Of a stretch of 64,000 nt of DNA, positions 27,669 to 36,086 are shown one piece after another (the stretch's first letter is position 1; each line of letters begins with the position of its first letter). Under the pieces are notes generated by a model. The model saw only the letters and a program-made list of their open reading frames with translations. It made no database searches and was not told where the DNA came from. The translations under genes were made by a program, and so were the position numbers. This DNA is from Sphingomonas crusticola (GTDB taxonomy: Bacteria; Pseudomonadota; Alphaproteobacteria; Sphingomonadales; Sphingomonadaceae). Location of the stretch: contig NZ_QTJP01000001.1 of assembly GCF_003391115.1 (NCBI RefSeq), positions 2,564,501 through 2,628,500 on the forward strand. The letters run 5' to 3'.

Positions 27669-29579
27669 CTAGATTTCGAGCTGGCTACCGAGCTCGATCA
27701 CGCGATTGATCGGCAGCTTGAAGAACGACATCGCGCTTTCGGCATTCCGCACCATCCATGCGAACAATTGCTCGCGCCAGATTGCCATGCCGGGCTTATC
27801 CGACGGGATCAGCGTCTGCCGGCCGAGGAAGAAGCTGGTGTCCATCGGGCGGAAGACGGGCCCGCAGCCCTCTACGCGGGCAAGCGCGGCGGGTATGTCG
27901 ACCTCCTCCATGAAGCCGTAATGCAGCACGATGCGGTAGAAGCCGGCATCGAGCGGTTCCGCTTCGATCCTCTTCTCCTCCGGGACCTGGGGCACGCCCT
28001 GGATCTGCACCGTCAGGATCGCGATCCGCTCGTGCAGCACCTTGTTATGCTTGACGTTGTGCAGCAGCGCGTGCGGCACGCCCTGGGCGCTGGCAGACAG
28101 GAAGACGGCCGTGCCCGGCACCCGTTTCAACGAGCGTACGCTGGAGGCGATGAACATCTCCATCGTCATTGCGCTCTGGTTGAGATGCGCGCGCACCAAC
28201 CGACGCCCGCGCGCCCAGGTGGTGAGCAGGGTGAAGGCGATGGCGGCCACCAGCAGCGGGAACCAGCCGCCGTCCGGCACCTTGGTCAGGTTCGACGCGA
28301 AATAGGCACCGTCCACCATGAGGAAGATGCCGGTCACGAGGATCGCGATCGGCTTCGGCCACTTCCACACTGAATAGGTCAGGACCCCCAGCATGCACGC
28401 GGTAATGAACATCGTACCGGTCACTGCGATGCCGTAGGCTGCGGCAAGATTACTCGAGCTGCGGAAGCCGAGCGTGATGACGATCACCATCACCAGCAGC
28501 GCCCAATTGACGAACGGCACGTAAATTTGCCCTGCGGCCTTGGCACTGGTGTTGACGATGTGCAGGCGTGGCAGAAAACCAAGCTGGACCGCCTGCTGCG
28601 TGACCGAGAAGGCGCCGGAAATCACCGCCTGGCTGGCGATCACGGTCGCGACCGTGGCGAGGATGACGAGCGGCAGCCGCGCCCAGTCGGGTGCCATCAG
28701 GAAAAATGGATTCTCGATCGCGCCCGGGTGGTTCAGCAGCAGCGCGCCCTGGCCCATATAATTGAGCAGCAGGCAGGGTAAGGCGATATAGAGCCACGAG
28801 ATGCTGATCGCGCGCCGGCCGAAATGGCCCATATCGGCATAGAGCGCTTCGGCCCCCGTGACCGCCAGCACGACCGATCCGAGCGCGAGGAAAGCCAGCT
28901 TGGGATCGACCAGGAAGAAACGGGCCGCCCAGATCGGATTGAGACTGCCCAGGATTGCGGGATGCGTCACTACGCTCGAAATGCCAAGCACGGCCAGCAC
29001 GAGGAAATAGAAGACCATGATCGGGCCAAACAACATCCCCACCCGCGCGGTGCCGTAGGATTGGATCGCGAACAGTCCGATCAGGATCGCGATCGATATC
29101 GGCAGCACCATCGCCGTGAACGTGTCGCTGACCGTGCTCAGCCCCTCCACCGCCGACAAAACGGAAATGGCGGGCGTGATGATCGCGTCGCCATAAAATA
29201 GCGCCGTCGCCGCCACGCCGAGCATGACGATGCCGGCGCTCCATCGCCGCGCGCCAAGCCGCCTCGCGATCAGCGCCAGTAGTGCGAGGCTGCCGCCCTC
29301 GCCGTGATTGTCGGCGCGCAGGATGATGAAGACATATTTGATCGTGACGATCATCATCATCGTCCAGAAGATCAGGCTCAGCACGCCGAAAATGTGCGGC
29401 TGGTCCACCGTCAGCGGATGATGGCCGGCGAAGCTCTCCTTGAGCGCATAAAGCGGGGACGTGCCGATATCGCCGAACACCACGCCGATCGCGCCCAGCG
29501 CGAGCAGCGAGAGCGGTTCGGGAGGGTGCGCATGCGGCGCGGCCGAATTCATTTCGTCAGGCAGCGGGGTGGCGGACAC
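27669..29579 (-). CDS. kup: Low-affinity potassium transporter Kup
   Basis: The 636-residue protein starts at GTG (an ATG lies nine codons later). The N-terminus has the Kup signature [24 protein letters not shown], followed by about twelve hydrophobic spans and a hydrophilic C-terminal domain ending [11 protein letters not shown]. Kup is a proton-coupled K+ uptake system that works well at low pH or high osmolarity. It sits 3 kb from kdpFABCDE, and its upstream region carries a version of the TATGC direct repeat found before kdp. Confidence 0.95.
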   Translation of the reverse strand: MSATPLPDEMNSAAPHAHPPEPLSLLALGAIGVVFGDIGTSPLYALKESFAGHHPLTVDQPHIFGVLSLIFWTMMMIVTIKYVFIILRADNHGEGGSLALLALIARRLGARRWSAGIVMLGVAATALFYGDAIITPAISVLSAVEGLSTVSDTFTAMVLPISIAILIGLFAIQSYGTARVGMLFGPIMVFYFLVLAVLGISSVVTHPAILGSLNPIWAARFFLVDPKLAFLALGSVVLAVTGAEALYADMGHFGRRAISISWLYIALPCLLLNYMGQGALLLNHPGAIENPFFLMAPDWARLPLVILATVATVIASQAVISGAFSVTQQAVQLGFLPRLHIVNTSAKAAGQIYVPFVNWALLVMVIVITLGFRSSSNLAAAYGIAVTGTMFITACMLGVLTYSVWKWPKPIAILVTGIFLMVDGAYFASNLTKVPDGGWFPLLVAAIAFTLLTTWARGRRLVRAHLNQSAMTMEMFIASSVRSLKRVPGTAVFLSASAQGVPHALLHNVKHNKVLHERIAILTVQIQGVPQVPEEKRIEAEPLDAGFYRIVLHYGFMEEVDIPAALARVEGCGPVFRPMDTSFFLGRQTLIPSDKPGMAIWREQLFAWMVRNAESAMSFFKLPINRVIELGSQLEI

Positions 29580-29666
29580 GCACGATCCTTGAACTGCGGA
29601 TCATCCTGCACCGCACTTCACGAATGAGGCCTGTTCCATAAGCTTTCCAGCGGCAAGCGGCCCGCG

Positions 29667-29686
29667 CCGCATAGGTTTTCCATATG
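29667..29686 (-). promoter_or_regulatory. TATGC-type direct repeat upstream of kup
   Basis: Read on the minus strand, TATGGAAAACCTATGC followed by GG matches the kdp-upstream motif except for one base in the first half-site, with the same 11-bp period. It is about 90 bases before the kup start, nearly the same distance as in the kdp case. Confidence 0.5.
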
Positions 29687-29790
29687 TTTTCGGCCTTGCC
29701 GCCATATGCGATCCCTACGCCGTCGCGGTCCCGCGCGGCTCGAATCCCTACGCGCTGCCCAATAACTGGGTGTCCATCCGGAGATGGGCG

Positions 29791-30047
29791 ATGGCGTGGC
29801 ATGAAAAGACGTGGGTGGATGTGGCGCTGCGATCGGCAGGCTTGGCATCATTGTGCCTTGCGGCGGTGATCGCGCATATGGTGTTCGAAGACGCTCCGCG
29901 CGCAGCCGCGCCGCTCGACTATCTGCTGGCTGGGATCGGCTTTCTTAGCGCGAGTATCGGTGGCGCCCGCTCTGGCAGGGGCGCCACCTGTTCGACGAGG
30001 TCGTCTTGTCCGCACGGTGGACCGCTCACGATCTGCCGCGCGGCTGA
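29791..30047 (+). pseudogene. Small membrane protein gene with a -1 frame break
   Basis: An ATG after CCGGAGATGGGCG starts a two-span membrane protein (AGLASLCLAAVIAHMVFE, then DYLLAGIGFLSASIGGA). The frame then runs on into residues with no protein character. In another frame, starting near 29970, the sequence continues sensibly as WQGRHLFDEVVLSARW and stops at 30047. Adding one base in the GGCGCCCGCTC stretch would join the parts. Either the gene is broken or a base is missing from the assembly. I recall intact relatives ending with HLFDEV-LS-RW in sphingomonads. Confidence 0.5.
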
Positions 30048-30054
30048 GGCGTCC

Positions 30055-32040
30055 TTAGTAATCGAGCGATACGGTCAGCAGCTTCATCGTGATGATCAGC
30101 CACACCAGGAACAATGCCGCCAAGGCGACCAGCACTGCCCACACATATTTGGTCCAGCGGCGTTCCGGCGTCTTGATCGCGACATAGGCATTCCAGCAGG
30201 TGAGAACCATGCCGACGATCGCCACCAGCGACAGCAGCTGGAACACGCGCATCCAGATGTCCATGCCGCCGTTGAATGCCTCGAGGTTGCTGTCGACCGA
30301 GCTCACGATCCAAACCCATCCGGCCGCGATGATCAGGAAGAGCCAGGCGGTGATGCGGGTGGCACGGTGCAGTTGCAGCGCGCGGCCGGTGAGCGGTGCA
30401 CGATAGCCGTAATTGCGGCGCACCAGCGCGATCACCGGCCAGCCGAGCGCGGTCAGCAACATGATCACCAGCGCGACGATGAGCGCCGGAACCAACCAGG
30501 CCGCGTTCATTGAGGCCGGTGCCGGCGTGTAGAGCAGGATCTGCGGCAGATCGTCGCTGAGGAAGGCGGTCACCTTGCCATCCTTGACCGCCGCATGCAG
30601 CCGGCTGTTGCCACCGACCTGCTGCCACTGCCACGGGCCGACTTCGCGCCACTTTTTCGGATTGCCGGCCGCATCGACGAACGAAGACGCGGTGATGGTG
30701 TTGTCGGGATTGAGCGCCACCGTGGTTTCGCTGACGACGCCGATGAACTTCAGCCAGTCGTGGATCGCACCGCGCGTGCTGACATAATGGCCGACCATCG
30801 CCGCACCATGCTCCTTGGCCGTTGCCGCCGTCGGAAGATTGGTGCGGGTGACCGGGAAGTAACGGTCGGTGAAATCCTCGAGCATGCGGGCGCGTACGAT
30901 GTGCGCCGCGCCATTCTTGCCGGGGCTGTTGAACGACACGAAGAAGCCGACATTGCTGTCCAGATAGAGGTGCAGATCGGAGTGGAAATAGACGGTGTCG
31001 CCGCCATGGCCGACGATCGTCTGGCCGTTGCGGTCCTCGTGGTAGAAGCCCAGCGCCATCGTCGGCAGACCGGGGATGAACGAACGCTGCGGCGTATGCA
31101 TCAGCGCGGCGGTCGCGGGGTTGAGCAACGGACCGCCATTGGCGAGCTGCGCGATCATGAACTTGGCCATGTCCGTGCCCGTTGACGCGAGCGCGCCCGC
31201 TGGTGAGAGCGGGATCATCTCGTACGGCTTGGCGTCGTCCGAGCCCGGCTCATAGCCCTTGGACATATCCTTCACGAATTGCGCCGGCAGCGGCTGCCGG
31301 AAGGTCGAATGCTTCATGCCCAGCGGGTTGAAGATGTGGTTTTCGATATAAGTATCGAACGGCTCGCCGGAGACGCGCTCGACGATGTAGCCCGCCAGCG
31401 AGGCGCCGTAATTCGAATAAGCCGGGACTTCGCCCGGCGCGAAGATTCGATTGGGCGTCCAGCGCTTCAGCGCCGGGCCCAGGGCCTTCAGAATCTTCGG
31501 ATTGGACGTGATGAGATATTTCACCGTCTCTTCGAAGCCGGCGGTGTGCGTCATCAAATTGCGCAGCGTGATCGGCTTGCCGAAAGCGGGCGGAATCTTG
31601 AAATCCAGATAGTCGTTAATGTCGCGGTCGAGGTCGAGCTTGCCCGCCTGGACCTGCTGCATCACCGCCGTCCAGGTGAACAGCTTCGAGGTCGAGCCCG
31701 GCCGGAACAACGTCCTGTCGGGATCGACCGGCAGCCGCGCCTTCTTGTCGGCATAGCCGAAGCCGCGCTGGGTCAGCACCTGGCCATCCTTGACCACGAC
31801 CACCACCGCGCCCGGAATCTCACCGCTGGCAATGGCGTACGGGACGAAGCCGTCGAGCCATGCGTCCACATCGCTCTTGGTCAATGTCGCCGGTCCTGCC
31901 GGCGTGGCCGCGGCGGCGGGTGCCGCGGTTGCCGCCTTGGGCGCCAGCGTCAGCTTGGGCTGGAGCTGGGTCGGCGCCTGCGCCGCAAGCGGCATGGCGA
32001 GCGCCGCCAGGGCGAAGGCGATCTTGTGGACGATGCGCAT
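30055..32040 (-). CDS. Exported serine hydrolase (beta-lactamase fold) with C-terminal membrane domain
   Basis: A signal peptide (MRIVHKIAFALAALAMPLAAQ) and an Ala/Pro linker lead into a class-C beta-lactamase-type domain with GSTSK (Ser116 to Lys119, the S-x-x-K motif), YSNYG (Y-x-N) near 210 and a GHGGD motif. After about residue 420 comes a beta region and then four or so hydrophobic helices to the C-terminus. Such enzymes act as D-amino peptidases, carboxypeptidases or esterases, rarely as true beta-lactamases. The TonB receptor gene upstream on the same strand ends 15 bases before this start, so the two are likely one operon. Confidence 0.88.
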   Translation of the reverse strand: MRIVHKIAFALAALAMPLAAQAPTQLQPKLTLAPKAATAAPAAAATPAGPATLTKSDVDAWLDGFVPYAIASGEIPGAVVVVVKDGQVLTQRGFGYADKKARLPVDPDRTLFRPGSTSKLFTWTAVMQQVQAGKLDLDRDINDYLDFKIPPAFGKPITLRNLMTHTAGFEETVKYLITSNPKILKALGPALKRWTPNRIFAPGEVPAYSNYGASLAGYIVERVSGEPFDTYIENHIFNPLGMKHSTFRQPLPAQFVKDMSKGYEPGSDDAKPYEMIPLSPAGALASTGTDMAKFMIAQLANGGPLLNPATAALMHTPQRSFIPGLPTMALGFYHEDRNGQTIVGHGGDTVYFHSDLHLYLDSNVGFFVSFNSPGKNGAAHIVRARMLEDFTDRYFPVTRTNLPTAATAKEHGAAMVGHYVSTRGAIHDWLKFIGVVSETTVALNPDNTITASSFVDAAGNPKKWREVGPWQWQQVGGNSRLHAAVKDGKVTAFLSDDLPQILLYTPAPASMNAAWLVPALIVALVIMLLTALGWPVIALVRRNYGYRAPLTGRALQLHRATRITAWLFLIIAAGWVWIVSSVDSNLEAFNGGMDIWMRVFQLLSLVAIVGMVLTCWNAYVAIKTPERRWTKYVWAVLVALAALFLVWLIITMKLLTVSLDY

Positions 32041-32055
32041 GGCTGCCTACCCCTC

Positions 32056-34248
32056 TTAGTAACGAACGCCGATCGTCAAGCCGTACGAACGTGGCCTGAT
32101 TATCGCTGCCGCAAGCGCTCCGTTGGGCGCGGTGCCCGACGTGCCGAGATTGGTGATGCCGCGGCTGTCGGTCAGGTTGCGCGCGAAAGCATCGATACGG
32201 AAGCGATCGAACGTGACGCCGGCATGCGCGTCGATCTGGCTGAACGCGCCAAGCTTATATTGGCCGAGCCCGGCATCGAACGCCGACCGGCGCTCGCCGG
32301 TATAGCGCCAGCTCACGCCGAACGTCCCCTCTATCGTACCGCTCAGCGGCCGCGAATAATCGGCGCTAAGCGTACCCGAGAAGCGCGGATTATAGGGCAG
32401 CCGGTCGCCGTCCAATCCGCCCACCAAAGGCGACGCATCCTCGGTCAGGCGCGCATCGACATAGGAGCCGTTGGCCGAAAGCGTGAGGCCGCGCGTCGGC
32501 GTGAGCGTCGAGGTGAACTCGATGCCCTTGCTGCGTGCCTTGCCGCCATTGGTGTTGACGCCGAAGCCGTCGACGCTGGTGAAAAGCTGGATGTCCTTCC
32601 AGTCGATGTAGAAGCCGGTCAGCTCGACCGTGAGCAGACGGTCGATCAGTTCGGCCTTCACACCCGCCTCGTAATTGGTGGTGGTGTCGGCACCGAACTG
32701 CCGCGGCACGCTGTCCGGCGACAGCGGCGGCAAGGCGTTCGGCCCCCCCGGGCGATAGCCGCGCGCGACGCGCAGGTAGAAGGTGGTGTGGTCGTTCGGC
32801 TTGAACGCCGGTGCGATCGAGTAGGTGAAGACATTGTCGCTCGACACGCCCGTAATCGAGCTGTCGCCCGCCAGCGGGCCCGAGGTTTCCTGCAGCGTGG
32901 TCTGGCGATTGTGGCTGTAGCGCCCACCGACCGTCAGATCGAACTGGCGGGAGAAATGATAGGTGACGTTACCGAAGCCGGCATATTCGCGATAACGCGA
33001 ACCGACGGTGGCGAGCGCGAGCGGCGACAGAGCAGCGACCTCTGCGCCGGTCCCTGCGTCGACCGCATTCAATGCCTGATCGATCAGGTTGCGCTCGCGC
33101 GTGTAGAAAGCGCCGAGCGTCCATTCCAGCTTGTTCTTGCCGGAGGAGGTGAGGCGCACCTCCTCGGTGAAACGCCGTTGCGTCACGTTCTGATCGAGCG
33201 AGGCGCCCAGCGGCTGCCCAAAGATGCCGGTCAGCAGCGGGCCGTACAGGCCGCTGGGGTCCTGGACCTGCGCTTGGTCGAGCGTTCCCCAGCTCGACGA
33301 GGCGACGAGGTTCACCGGTCCGAAATCATAATCCACCGTGCCGTTGTAGATCCGGTATTTCATGTTGTTCGGCTCGGCGACGGTGCGGCTATGCTCATAT
33401 TTGCCCAGCACCGGCCGCAGCGTGACCGCATCGACGTCGATCGTGTTCGTGCCGTTGCTGTAGAGGTTCTGGAACACGGCCGTGCCGCGGATGGTGAGGT
33501 CGTCGGTCGGCCGCACGAGCCCGCTGATGCGCCCGCCATAGGTCTTGCCGTCATTGACGTCGGAGCCGAACCGCGCGTCATCGATATAGCCGGGATCGTG
33601 CCGGTAGAAACCGCTGGCGCGGATTGCCGCGGCGCTGCCGAGCGGCAGGTTGACCGCCGCGCGGCCGGACCAGCCGGTGCTGCCGTGATCGACATTCTCG
33701 ACGCCGCCCTCCGCTGCATAATGAACCGCGTCGGTCTGCGGTGCGATCGTCACATATTTGACGAGGCCGCCGAGCGAATTGGCACCGTAAAGCGTGCCTT
33801 GCGGGCCGCGCAGCACCTCGACCCGCTGCAGGTCGAACGGATCGATATCCGGCGTCAGGATCGCGCCGTTGGCGAGCGCCGTGGCCGATCCGTAAGGCGT
33901 CTCGTCGACATAGGTCGCGACGGTCGCGCCGACACCCCCGGTGTTGATGCCGCGCAGGATGAGTCGCGTCTGGCCCGCCTGATCTTCGACGAAGCTCGCG
34001 CTCGGGATGCGGGTGAAATAATCGGCGAAGCGCTCGGCATGAACGGCGGTCAATGCCTGCGCCGACAGCACGGATACCGACTGCGGAACATCGAGCAGTC
34101 GTTGCTCGCGCTTCTGCGCGGTGACGATGATTTCGTCCTGGTTATTATTGGCGCTGTCACTTGCTGCCTGCGCCTGCGCGTAAGCGGGGGATATGAAAGC
34201 AACCACAGCCCCGGTTGCCATCAGCCAAGCCTTGGATCGGGAAATCAT
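32056..34248 (-). CDS. TonB-dependent outer-membrane receptor
   Basis: The start at 34248 is chosen because AAAGGGGTTAGTAAA precedes it. A signal peptide ends near AYAQA, followed by the plug domain starting DEIIVTAQKREQRLLDVPQSVSVL (TonB-box-like IIVTAQK), then GVGATVATYVDE, LRGPQGTLYGANSLGGLV, and a beta-barrel ending GLTIGVRY with a terminal aromatic. Length of 730 is typical. These receptors take up siderophores or larger nutrients. It is divergent from the XRE-cupin regulator gene and co-directional with the serine hydrolase, so a peptide-type ligand is a reasonable inference. Confidence 0.93.
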   Translation of the reverse strand: MISRSKAWLMATGAVVAFISPAYAQAQAASDSANNNQDEIIVTAQKREQRLLDVPQSVSVLSAQALTAVHAERFADYFTRIPSASFVEDQAGQTRLILRGINTGGVGATVATYVDETPYGSATALANGAILTPDIDPFDLQRVEVLRGPQGTLYGANSLGGLVKYVTIAPQTDAVHYAAEGGVENVDHGSTGWSGRAAVNLPLGSAAAIRASGFYRHDPGYIDDARFGSDVNDGKTYGGRISGLVRPTDDLTIRGTAVFQNLYSNGTNTIDVDAVTLRPVLGKYEHSRTVAEPNNMKYRIYNGTVDYDFGPVNLVASSSWGTLDQAQVQDPSGLYGPLLTGIFGQPLGASLDQNVTQRRFTEEVRLTSSGKNKLEWTLGAFYTRERNLIDQALNAVDAGTGAEVAALSPLALATVGSRYREYAGFGNVTYHFSRQFDLTVGGRYSHNRQTTLQETSGPLAGDSSITGVSSDNVFTYSIAPAFKPNDHTTFYLRVARGYRPGGPNALPPLSPDSVPRQFGADTTTNYEAGVKAELIDRLLTVELTGFYIDWKDIQLFTSVDGFGVNTNGGKARSKGIEFTSTLTPTRGLTLSANGSYVDARLTEDASPLVGGLDGDRLPYNPRFSGTLSADYSRPLSGTIEGTFGVSWRYTGERRSAFDAGLGQYKLGAFSQIDAHAGVTFDRFRIDAFARNLTDSRGITNLGTSGTAPNGALAAAIIRPRSYGLTIGVRY

Positions 34249-34285
34249 TTTACTAACCCCTTTAATCATGACGGCATAATGACTC

Positions 34286-34298
34286 ATGTTTCAAACAT
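34286..34298. promoter_or_regulatory. Palindromic operator candidate in the receptor/regulator divergent region
   Basis: ATGTTTCAAACAT is a perfect palindrome around a central base, located between the receptor start and the regulator start. The same ATGTTTC half-site occurs inverted around seven bases at 35028-35048, just downstream of the regulator gene. The XRE-cupin protein between the two is the obvious candidate binder. Confidence 0.5.
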
Positions 34299-34373
34299 AG
34301 CAACTGGTTTCTGATTCATCGCCCGTGTTCCATTCCGGGAATCCGTACGCTATGCGTGCCGCGAGGGGAGCCG

Positions 34374-35015
34374 ATGAAGAAAAATGCCGGAAACACGTCG
34401 CATCCCGGGCTGACGCTGCGCGCGGCCAGGGTCGAGCAGGGGCTCACGCTCCGGGCGCTGGCGGCGCGGATCGGCTTGCCATTCTCGACTTTGTCGAAGC
34501 TCGAAAACGGCAAAATGGCGGTCACCTACGACAAGCTCGTGCGACTCGCGCAAGGGCTCGGCGTCGATATCGGCACGTTGCTCTCGAACACCCCGCCGGC
34601 CGAAACGCCCCCGCCCGGTATCGGCCGCCGCAGCATCCTGCGCGCCGACGGAATGCGCGCAATCTCAGAGCATCATTCGCATTTCTATCCGGCGTCCGAG
34701 CTGCTCGGCAAGATGATGGTGCCGATCATCATCGACGTGAAGGCGCGCAGCGTCGAGGAATTGGGCGGCCTGGTTCGCCATGGCGGCGAAGAATATCTCT
34801 ACATCCTCACCGGCGCGATGGAGCTGCATTCCGATCTCTACGCGCCGCTGCCGCTCGCGGCGGGCGATTCCTGCTATTTCGACAGCGGCATGGCGCATGG
34901 CTATGTCCGCACCAGCGACGGTCCATGCCGCGTGCTCTCGGTCTGTGCCGGATCCGGCATCCAGCGCCTCGCGCAGACCACCGATCCCCAGTGGAATTCC
35001 GAACATCGCGAGTAA
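34374..35015 (+). CDS. XRE-family regulator with cupin ligand domain
   Basis: The ATG follows GAGGGGAGCC. Residues about 12-70 are a helix-turn-helix (LRAARVEQGLTLRALAARIG, FSTLSKLENGKMAVTYDKL). Residues 100-195 form a cupin: HYP-like HSHFYPASELL, RHGGEEYLYILTGAMELH and AGDSCYFDSGMAHGY. XRE-cupin proteins sense a small molecule in the cupin barrel and control adjacent catabolic genes. Two ATGTTTC palindromes flank this gene, one facing the TonB receptor and one before the epimerase, which suggests it regulates both units. Confidence 0.9.
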   Translation: MKKNAGNTSHPGLTLRAARVEQGLTLRALAARIGLPFSTLSKLENGKMAVTYDKLVRLAQGLGVDIGTLLSNTPPAETPPPGIGRRSILRADGMRAISEHHSHFYPASELLGKMMVPIIIDVKARSVEELGGLVRHGGEEYLYILTGAMELHSDLYAPLPLAAGDSCYFDSGMAHGYVRTSDGPCRVLSVCAGSGIQRLAQTTDPQWNSEHRE

Positions 35016-35027
35016 AGCTGGGGACAC

Positions 35028-35048
35028 ATGTTTCTCCAGTTGAAACAT
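35028..35048. promoter_or_regulatory. Palindromic operator candidate before the epimerase gene
   Basis: ATGTTTC (35028-35034) and GAAACAT (35042-35048) form a perfect inverted repeat around TCCAGTT. The upstream ATG of the epimerase frame falls within this palindrome, so translation probably starts further down. The half-site equals the one in the 34286-34298 palindrome. Confidence 0.55.
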
Positions 35049-35069
35049 GGTTCGGCCTGTGGGATGTTG

Positions 35070-36086
35070 ATGGTCATGGCCACCACATCGCGCACCGCGC
35101 TCACCCTCCGTCACCGCTGCGATCCGATGCGGATGAAGGAACCGTTCCGCATCTCGGGCTATCTGTTCGAAGGTATTCCCGCGGTCATCGCCACGCTCGG
35201 CGACGGGCAATATGAGGGGCGCGGCGAGGCGGCAGGCGTCTATTATCTCAACGACGATCCCGCCCACATGGCGAGCGAGATCGAGCGTGTCCGCGGCGCG
35301 ATCGAGGATGGTGTCGACCGCCGCGAGCTGCAGGAGCTGCTGCCCGCGGGCGGTGCACGCAACGCGCTCGACTGCGCCTTCTGGGAGCTCGAATCCTTTC
35401 AGCAGCAGCGGCCGGTATGGGAGCTGGCCGGCGTCAGCCCGCCCCGTCAGCTCGTGACCACCTTCACGCTTCCCGCCGAAGACCCGGCCTATCTGCGCGC
35501 ACGGCTGCCCGGCTTCGCGCATGCCAAGGCGATCAAGCTCAAGCTCGCCGGCGATCTGGCGGCGGACACCGCCCGGGTCGAGACGGTGCGCAAGGCGCGG
35601 CCCGACGCCTGGATCGGCGTCGATGCCAATCAGGGCTTCGCCAGCGACGATCTCGATGCGCTCGTCGCCATGCTGGTCGCGCAGCGCGTGAGCTTGCTCG
35701 AGCAGCCGCTTCGCCGCGGCGATGAGCAGGCGCTCGCGGGCTGGCGCTCGCCGATCCCGGTCGCCGCGGACGAAAGCATCCTTTCCCTCGCCGAACTGGA
35801 GACGTTGGGGCATCTCTTCCAGGTGATGAACATCAAGCTCGATAAGTGCGGCGGGCTGACCGAGGCGCTGGAGATCGCCGCGCTGGCCAAGCGCATGGGC
35901 ATGCAGGTCATGGTCGGCAACATGGCCGGTTCGACCCTGTCGACCGCGCCGGCCTTCGTGGTCGCGCAATTGTGCGACCTCGTCGACCTCGACGGCCCGT
36001 CCTCGCTCGCCAACGATCCGCTCGCGGAAAAAATCTACGATGATGGAATGGTGATGGTGCCGGCCGAATTTTGGGGCCATGCATGA
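35070..36086 (+). CDS. Dipeptide epimerase (L-Ala-D/L-Glu epimerase type, enolase superfamily)
   Basis: The frame opens at 35028, but that ATG is inside a palindrome; I choose 35070, six bases after GGG. The enolase-superfamily catalytic set is visible: K-x-K in AIKLKLAG (about residue 155), Asp in VDANQGF, Glu in LLEQPL, Asp in AADESI, and Lys in IKLDKCGG (about 258). The K-x-K and second-Lys pair is the two-base mechanism of Ala-Glu epimerases, which convert L-Ala-D-Glu from peptidoglycan to L-Ala-L-Glu. The exact dipeptide is not certain. It overlaps the transporter start by eight bases. Confidence 0.88.
   Translation: MVMATTSRTALTLRHRCDPMRMKEPFRISGYLFEGIPAVIATLGDGQYEGRGEAAGVYYLNDDPAHMASEIERVRGAIEDGVDRRELQELLPAGGARNALDCAFWELESFQQQRPVWELAGVSPPRQLVTTFTLPAEDPAYLRARLPGFAHAKAIKLKLAGDLAADTARVETVRKARPDAWIGVDANQGFASDDLDALVAMLVAQRVSLLEQPLRRGDEQALAGWRSPIPVAADESILSLAELETLGHLFQVMNIKLDKCGGLTEALEIAALAKRMGMQVMVGNMAGSTLSTAPAFVVAQLCDLVDLDGPSSLANDPLAEKIYDDGMVMVPAEFWGHA

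Noticed and set aside
30055-32040. Calling the exported serine hydrolase an antibiotic-resistance beta-lactamase
   Set aside because: The S-x-x-K fold is shared with many peptidases and esterases; a C-terminal membrane domain and the operon context argue against a resistance role.
31279-34314. 1011-codon open frame opposite the receptor and serine hydrolase genes
   Set aside because: It spans two clear genes on the other strand, is dominated by Arg, Ala and Asp, and has no recognisable domain.
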